64,000 bases of DNA from Desulfosarcina sp. OttesenSCG-928-A07 (GCA_030267325.1 JAJDJS010000008.1:1-64000), one strand, 5' to 3'. Shown: positions 10,387-20,934, counted from the stretch's first letter. Program-made: numbers and translations. The notes: a model not told the origin generated them from the letters alone.

Positions 10387-11502
10387 ATGAAAATGGACCC
10401 GCCCATGACTACGCCGCTTGTTTCTCCCGTCCGATATGACCGCCGCCAGGCCCTGGAACTTCTCACCCAACTTCCCATGGGCGAATTGATGGCCCTTGCC
10501 CATGCAGAACGGACCCGGCGGTTTCCGGACGGGCAGGTCACCTTTGTAATGGATACCAATCCCAATTACACCAATGTCTGCATCACCCAGTGCCGGTTCT
10601 GCGCATTCTGCAGACCGCCCGGTGCAGAGGATGCCTATCTCTTCTCCCCGGAAGAACTGGCGGCCACGGTTTTGCGGTCGGTCAAAAAAGGTGCCACAAC
10701 GGTTCTGCTCCAGGGCGGACACAACCCTGACGTGACGCCCGAACTGTGGCAGCAGTATATCATCGCGATCCGTGAAGCCTGCCCGGATGTGCATATCCAT
10801 CCCTTCAGTCCGGCGGAAATCGCCTTTATGGCGGAAAAGGAAAACATGCCGGTTCGGGAAGTACTGCGCATTTTGTGGGATGCCGGCATCCGAACCCTTC
10901 CGGGCGGCGGTGCGGAAATTCTCTCCGATCGGGTCCGGCAGATCATTGCCCCGCGCAAAGCCTCGGCTCAGGAATGGCTTTCTGTGTGCAAAACCGCCCA
11001 TGAACTGGGCTTTACAACCACCGCCACCCTGATGTTCGGCCATGTGGAAACCGATGCGGAAATTATCGACCACCTGTTTGCCCTGCGGGATCTTCAGGAC
11101 AAAGTTGAGGCCCGGCCTGGGGATCAGGATGGGGGCCGGCCTGGCGGGTTTGTCAGCTTTATTCCCTGGTCCTTCAAGCCGGGCCAGACCGATCTGGCCC
11201 GGACTGTGCCGCAGCCGGTGCATCCGGTCCGGTATGTGCGGATCATTGCCACGGCCCGGCTGGTGCTGGACAATTGTCCCCACATCCAGTCATCCTGGTT
11301 TTCCGAAAGTGTGGCTGCCGGACAATTGGGGCTGCTTGCCGGCGCAGATGATTTCGGCGGCATCCTGGTGGAGGAAAATGTCCATAAAGAAGCAGGCCAT
11401 GCGCCCACCACCACCCTTGAAGATGTCCTCACCATCATCCGCCGTGCCGGGTTCACGCCCGCCAGACGGGATTCGCATTATCAGCTTGTAAAAAGTTCGT
11501 AA
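10387..11502 (+). CDS. mqnC: Cyclic dehypoxanthinyl futalosine synthase (radical SAM)
   Basis: CITQCRFCAFCRPPG, LLQGGHNPD, LPGGGAEILSDRVR, FVSFIPWSFKPGQT. Confidence 0.93.
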   Translation: MKMDPPMTTPLVSPVRYDRRQALELLTQLPMGELMALAHAERTRRFPDGQVTFVMDTNPNYTNVCITQCRFCAFCRPPGAEDAYLFSPEELAATVLRSVKKGATTVLLQGGHNPDVTPELWQQYIIAIREACPDVHIHPFSPAEIAFMAEKENMPVREVLRILWDAGIRTLPGGGAEILSDRVRQIIAPRKASAQEWLSVCKTAHELGFTTTATLMFGHVETDAEIIDHLFALRDLQDKVEARPGDQDGGRPGGFVSFIPWSFKPGQTDLARTVPQPVHPVRYVRIIATARLVLDNCPHIQSSWFSESVAAGQLGLLAGADDFGGILVEENVHKEAGHAPTTTLEDVLTIIRRAGFTPARRDSHYQLVKSS

Positions 11503-11525
11503 TGTTACTGCAAGGAATAACCGGG

Positions 11526-11987
11526 ATGAGCAGAAAGCCCAAACGACTATCTTCCTATAAGCCGCGTCACCGCGACATGTTGCCCATTGAGGACTTTACT
11601 TGCGAGAAAGATATGTATCAGGAACTTGGGCAGCAAGCACGTTATACGGGAAATCCCGTTCATAAAAAATCCCCTGGTAATTTTGCCTTGATTCCACCAG
11701 CGCGCCCGAGACCTGATAAAACACTGTGTGACATGGTAAACATTTTCCAAAGAGCTGAGGCCAGCCGACTTTTGAAAGAGGCGTTTAATCGGGGGCTGGT
11801 CAGTCTGGCCAAAGCGGAAAACAATACCACCTGGCCCAAACATGTCTGGGCAGTCACAGAAGAAGGCTGTCCTGTGGAAGGCGTCTATGACGGCCAAGGT
11901 TATCATGGCTATCCCATTTCAGACGAAAGAACGCCTTTGTATGAGGAAATAATGAAAAGGTGGGAACATGCAGACCATGGATCGTGA
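11526..11987 (+). CDS. Uncharacterised protein, small partner of downstream ORF
   Basis: Intact ORF (MSRKPKRLSSYKPRHRDMLPIEDFTCEKDMYQELGQQARYTGNPVHKKSPGNF...); overlaps the next ORF by about 20 bp. Confidence 0.75.
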   Translation: MSRKPKRLSSYKPRHRDMLPIEDFTCEKDMYQELGQQARYTGNPVHKKSPGNFALIPPARPRPDKTLCDMVNIFQRAEASRLLKEAFNRGLVSLAKAENNTTWPKHVWAVTEEGCPVEGVYDGQGYHGYPISDERTPLYEEIMKRWEHADHGS

Positions 11988-13320
11988 TTTTGAACTGAGC
12001 ATGGATTGGCTTGATCTGGGCAATTCATCACCGGAAGAAATGGCAACCTCCGGCATGTTGAAGATCCGTTTTAAAAAATGGTACGCCAGCCGCCACTATG
12101 ATCTTGCATCCAAAACCCTGGTTGATTCTGCCAGGGTTTCTGCCTATCCGATGGCTTTATGGGCAGCTTACAACTGGTGGCGTCTCAATTATGAACCTTA
12201 CAGCGGCGCGTCTTATCACTGGAAAAGCGCCCATGATCTTCCAGCCGCTGATAGCGGGTATGTCTGGCCTCCCTTGAGAATCGTGTCAAGCGGCGAAACC
12301 GTGTCTCTCAGGATAATGCCTCCTGTGGAAAAAGAAACCATGGCTGATGCTCAATACGCTTCAACCGCATGGGGCCTCACTTTGCCCAGAGTTCAATTTG
12401 AAAGAGAATTGAGCAACTTTATCCATATGATCATAACGAGGCTCACGGATACGGGTCATCAAGAAACAGAGCTGCATACCTTATGGCAAGATGTTTGCCG
12501 CGAGAGGCAAGACGACGATTACACGTTTTATCGGATTTTGGAGGCCTGTCTGGGTCACAATCCCGACAAAGGGCCTGAACTGCTTATCAATAAGTTGGCC
12601 GACCATGAAGCCACGGCCGGACGCCAGGCCGTCATTGAAATTGCCGTGGGGATGTCCAAAGAAGCTGGTGATATCAATAAGGCTGATGATTTAAGCAATA
12701 TACTCAGTATTGAAGGCCAGGGCGTTTTGGGCAAATTCAACTATGGCGGATTTGAGCCTGCCATTGTCATTGATCCAAAATCCGATAAACCATGGGAGAT
12801 CGGTCATCACATGGCCAGAGATCTGCGAAAACGTCTGGGTCTGAACGGTCGGCCCGTTGACGATGATCTCATGGCTGAATTGTTAGAGTTGCCGCGTGGC
12901 ACTATTTCTTCCAGCGATGTTGTGCAGCCGTTGAGGCGGGTTAATATGTCTCTGGGCATACCAGATGATGATGGCGGGGTTCATTTTTGTCTTCATCGTC
13001 CCGAAAGATCAGCGAGACGGTTTTATCTTTCGCGTCTGCTGGGCGAGCATCTTTTGAATACCAAGAGTCCCGGCAACTGGCTTCCGGCCACCTTTGGAGC
13101 GACTTGGCATCAGAAATACCAACGGGCCTTCGCATCTGAGCTTCTTTGCCCCATTGAAGTTCTCAAGGACCGTCTCGGTTCGGATGGTTTTGATGATGAT
13201 GGGTACGAGATCGAAAGAGTCGCCCATGATTACGGAATGGGCACTTTTGCGGTGATGAATCATTGGAGCTATAACCAGCCAAAAGCTTCTGATTTTTTTG
13301 AAGATAAATACGCCCAATAG
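11968..13320 (+). CDS. Uncharacterised protein with C-terminal ImmA/IrrE-like region lacking HExxH
   Basis: C-terminus RRFYLSRLLGEHLL...YQRAFASELLCPIEVLKDRL...IERVAHDYGMGTFAVMNHW has the IrrE layout, but the metal-binding HExxH is replaced by SRLLGEH. Confidence 0.7.
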   Translation: MQTMDRDFELSMDWLDLGNSSPEEMATSGMLKIRFKKWYASRHYDLASKTLVDSARVSAYPMALWAAYNWWRLNYEPYSGASYHWKSAHDLPAADSGYVWPPLRIVSSGETVSLRIMPPVEKETMADAQYASTAWGLTLPRVQFERELSNFIHMIITRLTDTGHQETELHTLWQDVCRERQDDDYTFYRILEACLGHNPDKGPELLINKLADHEATAGRQAVIEIAVGMSKEAGDINKADDLSNILSIEGQGVLGKFNYGGFEPAIVIDPKSDKPWEIGHHMARDLRKRLGLNGRPVDDDLMAELLELPRGTISSSDVVQPLRRVNMSLGIPDDDGGVHFCLHRPERSARRFYLSRLLGEHLLNTKSPGNWLPATFGATWHQKYQRAFASELLCPIEVLKDRLGSDGFDDDGYEIERVAHDYGMGTFAVMNHWSYNQPKASDFFEDKYAQ

Positions 13321-13397
13321 GACACTTCCCTTCAACAGCGCTCTGTCATGTTCCGGCGGAGCGATCTGCTGGAGATCACGGAATAAAGGAAGAAAAA

Positions 13398-14174
13398 ATG
13401 CTGCTGACCCTTGACGTGAGCAATTCAACCATCAAGGCGGGTATATTTGACGGAGAAAAACTCACCGCGTTCTGGCAGGTGGCCACGGAGCGTCACAAGG
13501 TGGCGGACAATTATGCGGTGCTGTTTCTCAACCTGTTTCATCTGGCGGGTGTGGATGTCAAAACCATCACCGGCGTTTCCATGTCCTGCGTGGTGCCCCG
13601 GCTGCGGGCGGTGTTCACCCAGCTCTGTACACGATATATCAAGCTGACGCCGTTTGTTGTGGGACCGGATGTGAAGATGCCCATCCTTCTGGATATGGAT
13701 TATCCGTCCGAAGTGGGCGGCGACCGAATTGCCAATGCATCGGCTGCCTATGCCTTGTATGGCGGGCCGGTCATTGACATCGCCTTTGGTACGGCAACGG
13801 TGTTTGACTGTATTTCCGAACGGGGTGCCTATCTGGGCGGCGCCATCGCTCCGGGAATGATGGGGGCGCTGGAATCCCTTGTGGATCGGGCCGCCCAGTT
13901 GTTTAAAGTGGAAATGGTCCGGCCGCCCCAAGCCATTGGGAAAAATTCCATGCACGCCCTTCAGTCCGGGATGGTGTTCGGATTTTCCGGCCTGGTGGAG
14001 CAGATGGTCCGGCGGCTGAAAGCCGAGCTGGCGCAGGATTCCGCAAAACCGGTCACCGTGGTGGCCACCGGCGGACTGGCGGATGTGATTGCCCCGGAAA
14101 CCCGTGCCATCACGGTGGTTGACCACCAACTGACCTTAAAGGGCCTTCGGCTGATCTATGAAGTGAATCGATGA
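13398..14174 (+). CDS. coaX: Type III pantothenate kinase
   Basis: LLTLDVSNSTIKAGIFDG, GGDRIANASAAYALYGGPVIDIAFGTATVFD, GGAIAPGM. Confidence 0.95.
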   Translation: MLLTLDVSNSTIKAGIFDGEKLTAFWQVATERHKVADNYAVLFLNLFHLAGVDVKTITGVSMSCVVPRLRAVFTQLCTRYIKLTPFVVGPDVKMPILLDMDYPSEVGGDRIANASAAYALYGGPVIDIAFGTATVFDCISERGAYLGGAIAPGMMGALESLVDRAAQLFKVEMVRPPQAIGKNSMHALQSGMVFGFSGLVEQMVRRLKAELAQDSAKPVTVVATGGLADVIAPETRAITVVDHQLTLKGLRLIYEVNR

Positions 14175-14266
14175 TGCTGGATGTCTTGATCCGTGTGGTT
14201 TTTTAAGTTTGAAAAAAGTTCCGAAAATCCCATAAAAGGCTGCAGCCCAATCCATCGGAGGACACC

Positions 14267-16195
14267 ATGACGATTCTCAACCATCTTTTTCAACCGATTC
14301 AAATCAGTGGTATGACTGCCAGAAACCGGCTCATGATGTCGGCCATGAGCATCAATTTTGGTGTGGATGAGCACAATCACGTGACAGATCAGCTCACCGC
14401 CTATCTGGCGGCGCGGGCATGGGGCGGCGCGGGCATGGTGCTGGTGGGCGGCGCTGGCGTGCATCCGACCGGATTGGAACTTCCAGGACTTCCCGCTCTG
14501 TGGGAAGACGGCTGTATTTTGCCCATGAAGAAAATGGCGGATGCCATCCGGCCCTCGGGCGCCCGCTTGGGAATCCAGCTGATGCACGGCGGCCGGCAGT
14601 CGTACCATGACCGCAAAGTGGCGCCGTCTCCCATTCCCGCACTTGCTGTGGTCAAAGGGATTCCAAAAGAACTCACCCTTGAAGAAATTGCGGAACTGGT
14701 TGCCGCCTTTGGGGATGCGGCCCGCCGGTGTCAGGAGGCGGGCGCAGATTTTGTGGAGATCCATGCGGCCCATGGCTACCTGATCAATCAGTTTCTGGCC
14801 CCTAATTCCAATCATCGTCAAGACCCATACGGCGGCAGCTTTGAAAACCGGATCCGGTTTCTCATGGAAGTTGTGGCGGACATCAAGGCCAAGACCGGCG
14901 ATGATTTTCCCGTTGGCCTCCGGATCAACGGGGAAGACTACATAGACAACGGCTGGACACTGGCCGATGCCCTTCGCCTCGCCCCTTTGCTGGAAAAAAA
15001 GGGCGCGGCTTACCTTCATGTCTCGGCCGGTATTTATGGATCAACCCAGCTCACCATCCCTTCCATGTATGTGCCCCATGGCTGTTTTATCCATCTTGCC
15101 GAAGCGGTAAAAAAAGTGGTGTCCATTCCGGTGGTGGGCGTGGGCCGGATTAAAAGCCCGGAGATGGCCGACCAGTTCATCCGGGAAGGGCGCGTGGATG
15201 TGATTGCCATGGGCCGGTCCCTCATTGCCGACCCCCTGCTTCCCCAAAAAGCCCGTGCCGGTGATCTGAAAACCATCCGGCCCTGTCTGGGGTGCTGCCT
15301 GGGTTGCATCCATGCGGTGCTGGCCCTGGAACCGGGCGGCTGTGTGGTGAATCCGGATGTGGGACGGGAGTACCTCATGGCTTCGGATGAAAAAGCATCC
15401 GTGGCGAAAAAAATCCTGGTGGTGGGTGCCGGGCCCGCGGGTTTGGCTGCGGCCCGCATGGCCGCCGTACAGGGACATCAGGTGACGTTGGTGGATGCAA
15501 AGGGACAGGCCGGCGGGCTCATGCGCCTGGCGGCCCGGGTCCCGGGCCGGGGCGAGGCGATGGATATCATCACCTTTTTTATCCATGAAGCCGAGCGGCT
15601 GGGTGTTGCCATGCGCCTGAACACACTGCTGAATGCAAAGCTTCTGGATGACCTGAAGCCCGATGCGGTGATTCTGGCAACAGGCAGTCTGCCGGACATG
15701 CCCCTTGTCAAGGGGCTGTTTACCACCAAAATGGAGCTTTGCACGGTGACGGAAGTGCTGGACGGCAAAATCACCGGCGACCGGGTTCTGATTCTGGGCG
15801 GTGGGCAGGCTGGACTGATGGCGGCCGATTTTCTGACGGAAAAGGGCCGGGAGGTGGTGGTGCTGAACCGCAAACGCCACTTTGCCGAAGAAATGTCCAG
15901 CAATGACCGGTTTTATCTGCGGGAACGCCTGAATCAAAAAAAGGTGCGGCTCATCAAACCGGTATCCATCAAAACCTTTGCCGACGACGGCGTGGAATTT
16001 TCAGCTGACGGAAAATCTGAAACCCTCACCGGCTTTGACACGGTGGTGGTGGCCGAGGCCATGACCGCTGTCCGGGATGCAAAGCCTCTTCTGGACGGCT
16101 GCGGCGCAAAGGTTTATGTGATCGGGGATGCGAACACGCCCCGGAACCTCATGCTGGCCATCAGTGAGGCGGAAGAGACCGCCCGCTCACTTTAA
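14267..16195 (+). CDS. NADH:flavin oxidoreductase / 2,4-dienoyl-CoA reductase-like protein
   Basis: OYE-type barrel (HAAHGYLINQFLAPNSNHRQDPYGGSFENR), 4Fe-4S Cys cluster CLGCCLGC, FAD/NAD Rossmann VVGAGPAGLAAARMA. Confidence 0.92.
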   Translation: MTILNHLFQPIQISGMTARNRLMMSAMSINFGVDEHNHVTDQLTAYLAARAWGGAGMVLVGGAGVHPTGLELPGLPALWEDGCILPMKKMADAIRPSGARLGIQLMHGGRQSYHDRKVAPSPIPALAVVKGIPKELTLEEIAELVAAFGDAARRCQEAGADFVEIHAAHGYLINQFLAPNSNHRQDPYGGSFENRIRFLMEVVADIKAKTGDDFPVGLRINGEDYIDNGWTLADALRLAPLLEKKGAAYLHVSAGIYGSTQLTIPSMYVPHGCFIHLAEAVKKVVSIPVVGVGRIKSPEMADQFIREGRVDVIAMGRSLIADPLLPQKARAGDLKTIRPCLGCCLGCIHAVLALEPGGCVVNPDVGREYLMASDEKASVAKKILVVGAGPAGLAAARMAAVQGHQVTLVDAKGQAGGLMRLAARVPGRGEAMDIITFFIHEAERLGVAMRLNTLLNAKLLDDLKPDAVILATGSLPDMPLVKGLFTTKMELCTVTEVLDGKITGDRVLILGGGQAGLMAADFLTEKGREVVVLNRKRHFAEEMSSNDRFYLRERLNQKKVRLIKPVSIKTFADDGVEFSADGKSETLTGFDTVVVAEAMTAVRDAKPLLDGCGAKVYVIGDANTPRNLMLAISEAEETARSL

Positions 16196-16324
16196 AAAGG
16201 AGCTCCCGGAGGAAGTTGGCCCCATGCGGTCCACCGGACGGTGAATTTCGGTGTCCACTGCAAAAAACAGCAGTGTATCCGCAGTTCCCGATCCGGCGCA
16301 AAACGCATCTAATTGGGAGATATC

Positions 16325-17086
16325 ATGGGAAAAGATCAGAAAACTTTCTGGGACTGCAGAGCACGCACTTTTCCGCGCTATACGCCCGATGAAAACAGCC
16401 ATGAGGCCCAAGTGCTGCGGGTAGTCCATCAACAGGGCGTTGTTGTTGACGGACTGTCTGTCCTGGATGTGGGATGCGGAAGCGGCCGGTACACCCTTCG
16501 TCTGGCCCAAACCGCAAGGACCGTCACCGCGCTGGATATCTCCGATGAAATGCTGCGAATCCTGGAAAAGGACGCTGCTGCTCAGGGGCTAAGCAACATT
16601 GAGTACGTGTGCGCCGAATGGATGGATTTTGACCGGACCGACCCATACGATGTGGTGCTGTGCGCCATGACACCCGCCCTGCGGACCGAGGCCGGAAAAG
16701 AAAAAGTCCTTTCCCATGCCAGGGGGTGGGTGGTGTTTGAGGGCCATGCCGGAAAGCCCATGGCCTCATCGGTCATGGATGGCCTGTATGCCCATTATCA
16801 GGTCGAGCGTCCGCCTTTTAACAGCGGTCCGGAAATGCGAAAATGGCTGGATCGCCGTCATATTTCCTACTTTTTCAGTCCCATGGCCGGCGGGCGGATA
16901 ACCGCCTGGAACAAGGCGGATCTTCTGCATTCCTGTGTCACCATGCTGGACCATCATGACATTGTGCCGGAAACCGAGTTTCTGGAACGCTACCTTGAGA
17001 AATTCAAAAATCCGGACGGTCTGTATGAAGAAGCCGTATCTTACCAAACAGAGCTGTTGATATGGAAAACCGCATCCGCCCGCTGA
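16325..17086 (+). CDS. Class I SAM-dependent methyltransferase
   Basis: SAM motif VLDVGCGSGRYTLRLA and ALDISDEML. Confidence 0.88.
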   Translation: MGKDQKTFWDCRARTFPRYTPDENSHEAQVLRVVHQQGVVVDGLSVLDVGCGSGRYTLRLAQTARTVTALDISDEMLRILEKDAAAQGLSNIEYVCAEWMDFDRTDPYDVVLCAMTPALRTEAGKEKVLSHARGWVVFEGHAGKPMASSVMDGLYAHYQVERPPFNSGPEMRKWLDRRHISYFFSPMAGGRITAWNKADLLHSCVTMLDHHDIVPETEFLERYLEKFKNPDGLYEEAVSYQTELLIWKTASAR

Positions 17087-17131
17087 CATGGATTTTTTGT
17101 GACCAATCTTCTCCCCGCCGCGACCGATAAT

Positions 17132-19588
17132 TTACAGATCGGATTTGAAGAAGGATTCGATATCTTCGATGATTCCGGGTCGTTTTGTGTGCTGGGTGGG
17201 GGCTGTCCCTTCCTTGAAGCATTCAACCCGGGTCTGGGTGGTTTCGGGAACCGGTAAAAGTCCGGTTTTGGCATCAATGGTCACAAAAACCACATCTTCC
17301 GGAACCGTAAAATCCCGCACCGGCACATTTTTCAGAATCTCTTCCATAAACCCCACCCAGATGGGGCCTGCTGCTTTGGCGCCTGTTTCGCCGCTGCCCA
17401 GCGTCTGATTGTGGTCTTGGCCCACCCATACGCCTGTGACGTACTGGGGCGTATATCCCACAAACCAGGCATCCTGAAAATCGTTGGTGGTTCCGGTTTT
17501 GGCAGCCACGGGCCGGCCCAGTTTCCGGGCCAGGGCACCGGTGCCTTCCCGGACCACGCTTTCCATCATACTGGTGATGATATAGGCTGTGCTTTTGTCT
17601 ATGGCCTGCTCTTGGGACGGCTGGAACGCTTCCAGCACATTGCCGAAACGATCCTCGATTCGGGTAATAAACGTCGGTTCCACCCGGCATCCCTGATTGG
17701 CAAATATGGCATAGGCATTTACCAGTTCAAGCGGGGTGACGCCGGATGACCCAAGGGCAATGGAATAATTTCGTTCCAGGGGCGAGTGGATGCCCAGGTC
17801 CTTTGCATAGGCAATTCCGGTACTCACGCCGATATCCTGCAAGATTTTGATGGTCACAACATTGCGGGACTTGGCCAGGGCTTCACGAAGCAGGGTAGGG
17901 CCATAGAACCGCTTCCCATAGTTTTTCGGCTTCCATGCAGAATCCCGGGTGCTGGACGCAAAGACAATGGGCGAATCGATAATTTCCGTTGCCGGCGTGT
18001 ATCCTTTTTTTTCTATGGCAGCCGCATAAATCACGGGTTTGAAGGCGGAACCGGGCTGACGACGGGATTGAACCGCCCGGTTAAACTGGCTTTCTCTGAA
18101 ATCCCGGCCGCCCACCATGACCTTGACCTGTCCGGTTTCAGCTTCCATGCAAACCAGGGCACTTTGAACATCGGGGATCTGATCCAGAGAAAAAACAGCC
18201 TTTTGTCCGGGTTGGGGCTTTTTATCCATTCGAACCCGAATCACATCGCCCACAGAAACCACATCACTTATTTTTTTTGCCGGAATTTTGGCGAATTTCC
18301 GGTTGTGATCGGCCTTGTGGGTCCAGCGAAAATCGGAAAACGGAATTGTCCCCGTGAGTTTGCCTGTTCGGACCGTGGCCGTACCGGCATCGTCATCAAC
18401 GCCCACCACCACGCCTCTGAATGAACCTTTGGGCGGGTCAGATGATAGTGCGCTCGGGTCAGGTGGCAGCGTCGGATCCGTGGGCACCTTTTTCCGGGAT
18501 TTGAAAAAATCCTCGATTTCATCCGGCGCCAGACGGGCTTCGGGGCCGCGATAGCCCCGCCTGCGGTCAAGATCCCGCAGACCTTTCTGAATTTGCGCAG
18601 TGGCGGCTTTCTGCATATCCACATTCACGGCCGCATAAATTTGAAGCCCCTGGGTGTAAAGGGCATCTTCACCGTATTTTTTCTCCACATACCGCCGGAT
18701 ATGTTCCGTATAGACCGGAGCTTCCTCATTATACCAATTTCGCCGGGGTTTGACGTCCAGCCGGGTGTTCATGGCCGCGTTGGCCTCATCCCGGGTGATG
18801 GCCCCGTCGTCAACCATCTGATTCAGTACATAGACCTGGCGCTTCCGGGCCCGATCCGGATAGTGAAAAGGGGAGTACCGGGTGGGCGCCTGGGGAAGCC
18901 CGGCCAGCATGGCGCATTCGGCCAGGTTCAGGTCACCGATGGTTTTTCCGAAATAATTTTCCGCAGCGGCTTCAACACCGTAGGCGCCATGGCCCAGATA
19001 AATTTGATTCAGGTAAAGGAAGAGAATTTCTTTCTTGGTGAACCGTTTTTCGATGCGGTAGGCAAGGATTGCTTCTTTGATTTTGCGCTCGTAACTGCGC
19101 TCGGATGTGAGCAGAAAAGACTTGGTGACCTGCTGGGTGATGGTGCTGCCGCCCTGGACCACCGTGCCGGCCCGTATGTTTTTGAGAAAGGCCCGGACAA
19201 TACTGATCAGATCAACGCCCGGATGCATATAAAACCGGGCGTCTTCTGCTGAGATAAAAGCCTGCTGAAGCTGAAGGGGAATCTCCGACAAGGGGCGTAC
19301 AATGCGCCGTTCTTTATAAAATTCGGCAATTTTTCGGCCGTCATCGGCGTAGACCGTGGTGATGATGGGGGGCTGGTAATCAGCAAGGACGGTGATTTTG
19401 GGCAGCCCCTGGTTGATATGGGTATAAATGGTGACGGCCGCAAAAATAGAGACGCCGATCATCACCGCGGTCAACACACTGGTCAATATAACCAGCCATG
19501 CGATGATCCGATCGATTTTTCCCAGTCGGCGAAGACGTTGTTTTACCATTGTGAGATAAAGCTTCCTGTTATTCGGAAAGTAAATCAA
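17132..19588 (-). CDS. Penicillin-binding protein 1A (bifunctional transglycosylase/transpeptidase)
   Basis: GT51 EDARFYMHPGVD, GGSTITQQVTKSF; transpeptidase SRRQPGSAFKP, SKSRNVVTIK, AAKTGTTNDFQDAWFVGYTP. Confidence 0.95.
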   Translation of the reverse strand: MIYFPNNRKLYLTMVKQRLRRLGKIDRIIAWLVILTSVLTAVMIGVSIFAAVTIYTHINQGLPKITVLADYQPPIITTVYADDGRKIAEFYKERRIVRPLSEIPLQLQQAFISAEDARFYMHPGVDLISIVRAFLKNIRAGTVVQGGSTITQQVTKSFLLTSERSYERKIKEAILAYRIEKRFTKKEILFLYLNQIYLGHGAYGVEAAAENYFGKTIGDLNLAECAMLAGLPQAPTRYSPFHYPDRARKRQVYVLNQMVDDGAITRDEANAAMNTRLDVKPRRNWYNEEAPVYTEHIRRYVEKKYGEDALYTQGLQIYAAVNVDMQKAATAQIQKGLRDLDRRRGYRGPEARLAPDEIEDFFKSRKKVPTDPTLPPDPSALSSDPPKGSFRGVVVGVDDDAGTATVRTGKLTGTIPFSDFRWTHKADHNRKFAKIPAKKISDVVSVGDVIRVRMDKKPQPGQKAVFSLDQIPDVQSALVCMEAETGQVKVMVGGRDFRESQFNRAVQSRRQPGSAFKPVIYAAAIEKKGYTPATEIIDSPIVFASSTRDSAWKPKNYGKRFYGPTLLREALAKSRNVVTIKILQDIGVSTGIAYAKDLGIHSPLERNYSIALGSSGVTPLELVNAYAIFANQGCRVEPTFITRIEDRFGNVLEAFQPSQEQAIDKSTAYIITSMMESVVREGTGALARKLGRPVAAKTGTTNDFQDAWFVGYTPQYVTGVWVGQDHNQTLGSGETGAKAAGPIWVGFMEEILKNVPVRDFTVPEDVVFVTIDAKTGLLPVPETTQTRVECFKEGTAPTQHTKRPGIIEDIESFFKSDL

Positions 19589-19989
19589 AAAAGACGCAGC
19601 AACTTATTGCATGGGTCTTGCAGGCGGCAGAAAGGAGTCGGTGCCAGGATCACCCTTTTGGGTGAAGAGAGAAAATCCCGCAGAACATTCCGGACTGTAC
19701 CCGTCGCAATAAATAGGAAACTCCGCAGAGTGTGTCAAGAACCATGGAAGCTGGATGAAAGCGTGCTGCCAGGACGGCTGACATATACACGGAAAACCCG
19801 TGTTTTAAAGGACAGGTTGATCATCATCAGATCCGCCAAGGGCTGGCGCCGTCATCAACGATCTGCAGGCTTGGCTTGGGTCAAAGGGGTATTATTAAGT
19901 TGAAATAAAGCCTGCACATGGATAAACATAGGGGCATTTCATGCTGATCATCAGACAGTGCGCCATCACTTTTAACAAAGGAGAATACC

Positions 19990-20934
19990 ATGAACCGATT
20001 GCTTTTCCATTTTGTCACACTGGGAATTGCCGGCTTTCTGACCCTTTGTTCCTTTGCCGGGACCGGATCGGCAGCCGCAGCCGAAGCGGCTGGAACCCTC
20101 AAGTTCGTCACCGTGGGAAACGCCGGCGTCTGGGCCATTGCTGATTCCACAAGCCCCATGAACATGCTCATCTTTCCCGATGCCGGCCCGGAAACTGCCA
20201 GCCGGTACGCGCCGTCGGGAAAGGTGCCGTCCGCCGTCATGGCTTTTGTGGTGCATCAGCAAGGTGAATGGATACTGATCGACACTGGACTGGGAGGCGC
20301 TTCGCTATACACCGATACCGGGATGATGGCCGGACTGAAAGCGGCGGGCATCAAGCCGGAACGGATCACCAAAGTGCTTTTGACACATATGCACAGGGAT
20401 CATATCGGCGGCCTGATTCAAGGTGGCACACGAACCTTTCCCAATGCCAGAATCCGCCTCAGCCGGCCGGAGTTTGAGTTCTGGCGCAACTCCGAATCCG
20501 TGAAACAATTTCCCCACGCTATTGCCAATTTTGAACTGGCCCAGAGGGTTTTGGCCATTTACGCCGATGCGGTGGATGTGTTTGATTTTGATACTGTTGT
20601 GGCGCCGGGAATCCGAGCCCTGGATGCTTCCGGACACACCCCCGGCCATACCGCCTTTTTACTGGAATCTAATGGGCAGAAACTTTTTTTTGTGGGGGAT
20701 ATCATCAATGGCGCAGCCATTCAGTTTCCCCGTCCGGACATCAACTCGGTATATGATATGAATCCGGCTGCTGCCGCAACCCGAATGCGATTATTGGAAC
20801 AGGCGGTCAGGGAAAATCTTCCCATCGCCGGTGCCCATCTCCCCTTTCCCGCAATTTTCTGGGTGAAGTCCGATGGTGCGGGTATGGGCGGATTTCAATG
20901 TCTTGACCGATTAAATGCGAAATCGTTCCGGTAA
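19990..20934 (+). CDS. Exported MBL-fold metallo-hydrolase
   Basis: Signal-like N-terminus; MBL motif LTHMHRDHIGGL, HTPGHTAFL, FVGDII. Confidence 0.9.
   Translation: MNRLLFHFVTLGIAGFLTLCSFAGTGSAAAAEAAGTLKFVTVGNAGVWAIADSTSPMNMLIFPDAGPETASRYAPSGKVPSAVMAFVVHQQGEWILIDTGLGGASLYTDTGMMAGLKAAGIKPERITKVLLTHMHRDHIGGLIQGGTRTFPNARIRLSRPEFEFWRNSESVKQFPHAIANFELAQRVLAIYADAVDVFDFDTVVAPGIRALDASGHTPGHTAFLLESNGQKLFFVGDIINGAAIQFPRPDINSVYDMNPAAAATRMRLLEQAVRENLPIAGAHLPFPAIFWVKSDGAGMGGFQCLDRLNAKSFR

Noticed and set aside
16256-16275. CACTGC-N8-GCAGTG hairpin upstream of the methyltransferase as a riboswitch
   Set aside because: Single short stem with no conserved riboswitch core recognised.
19787-19806. Hairpin ACACGG-N5-CCGTGT-TTT as a terminator
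   Set aside because: Short 6-bp stem, weak U tract and no gene ending nearby on that strand.
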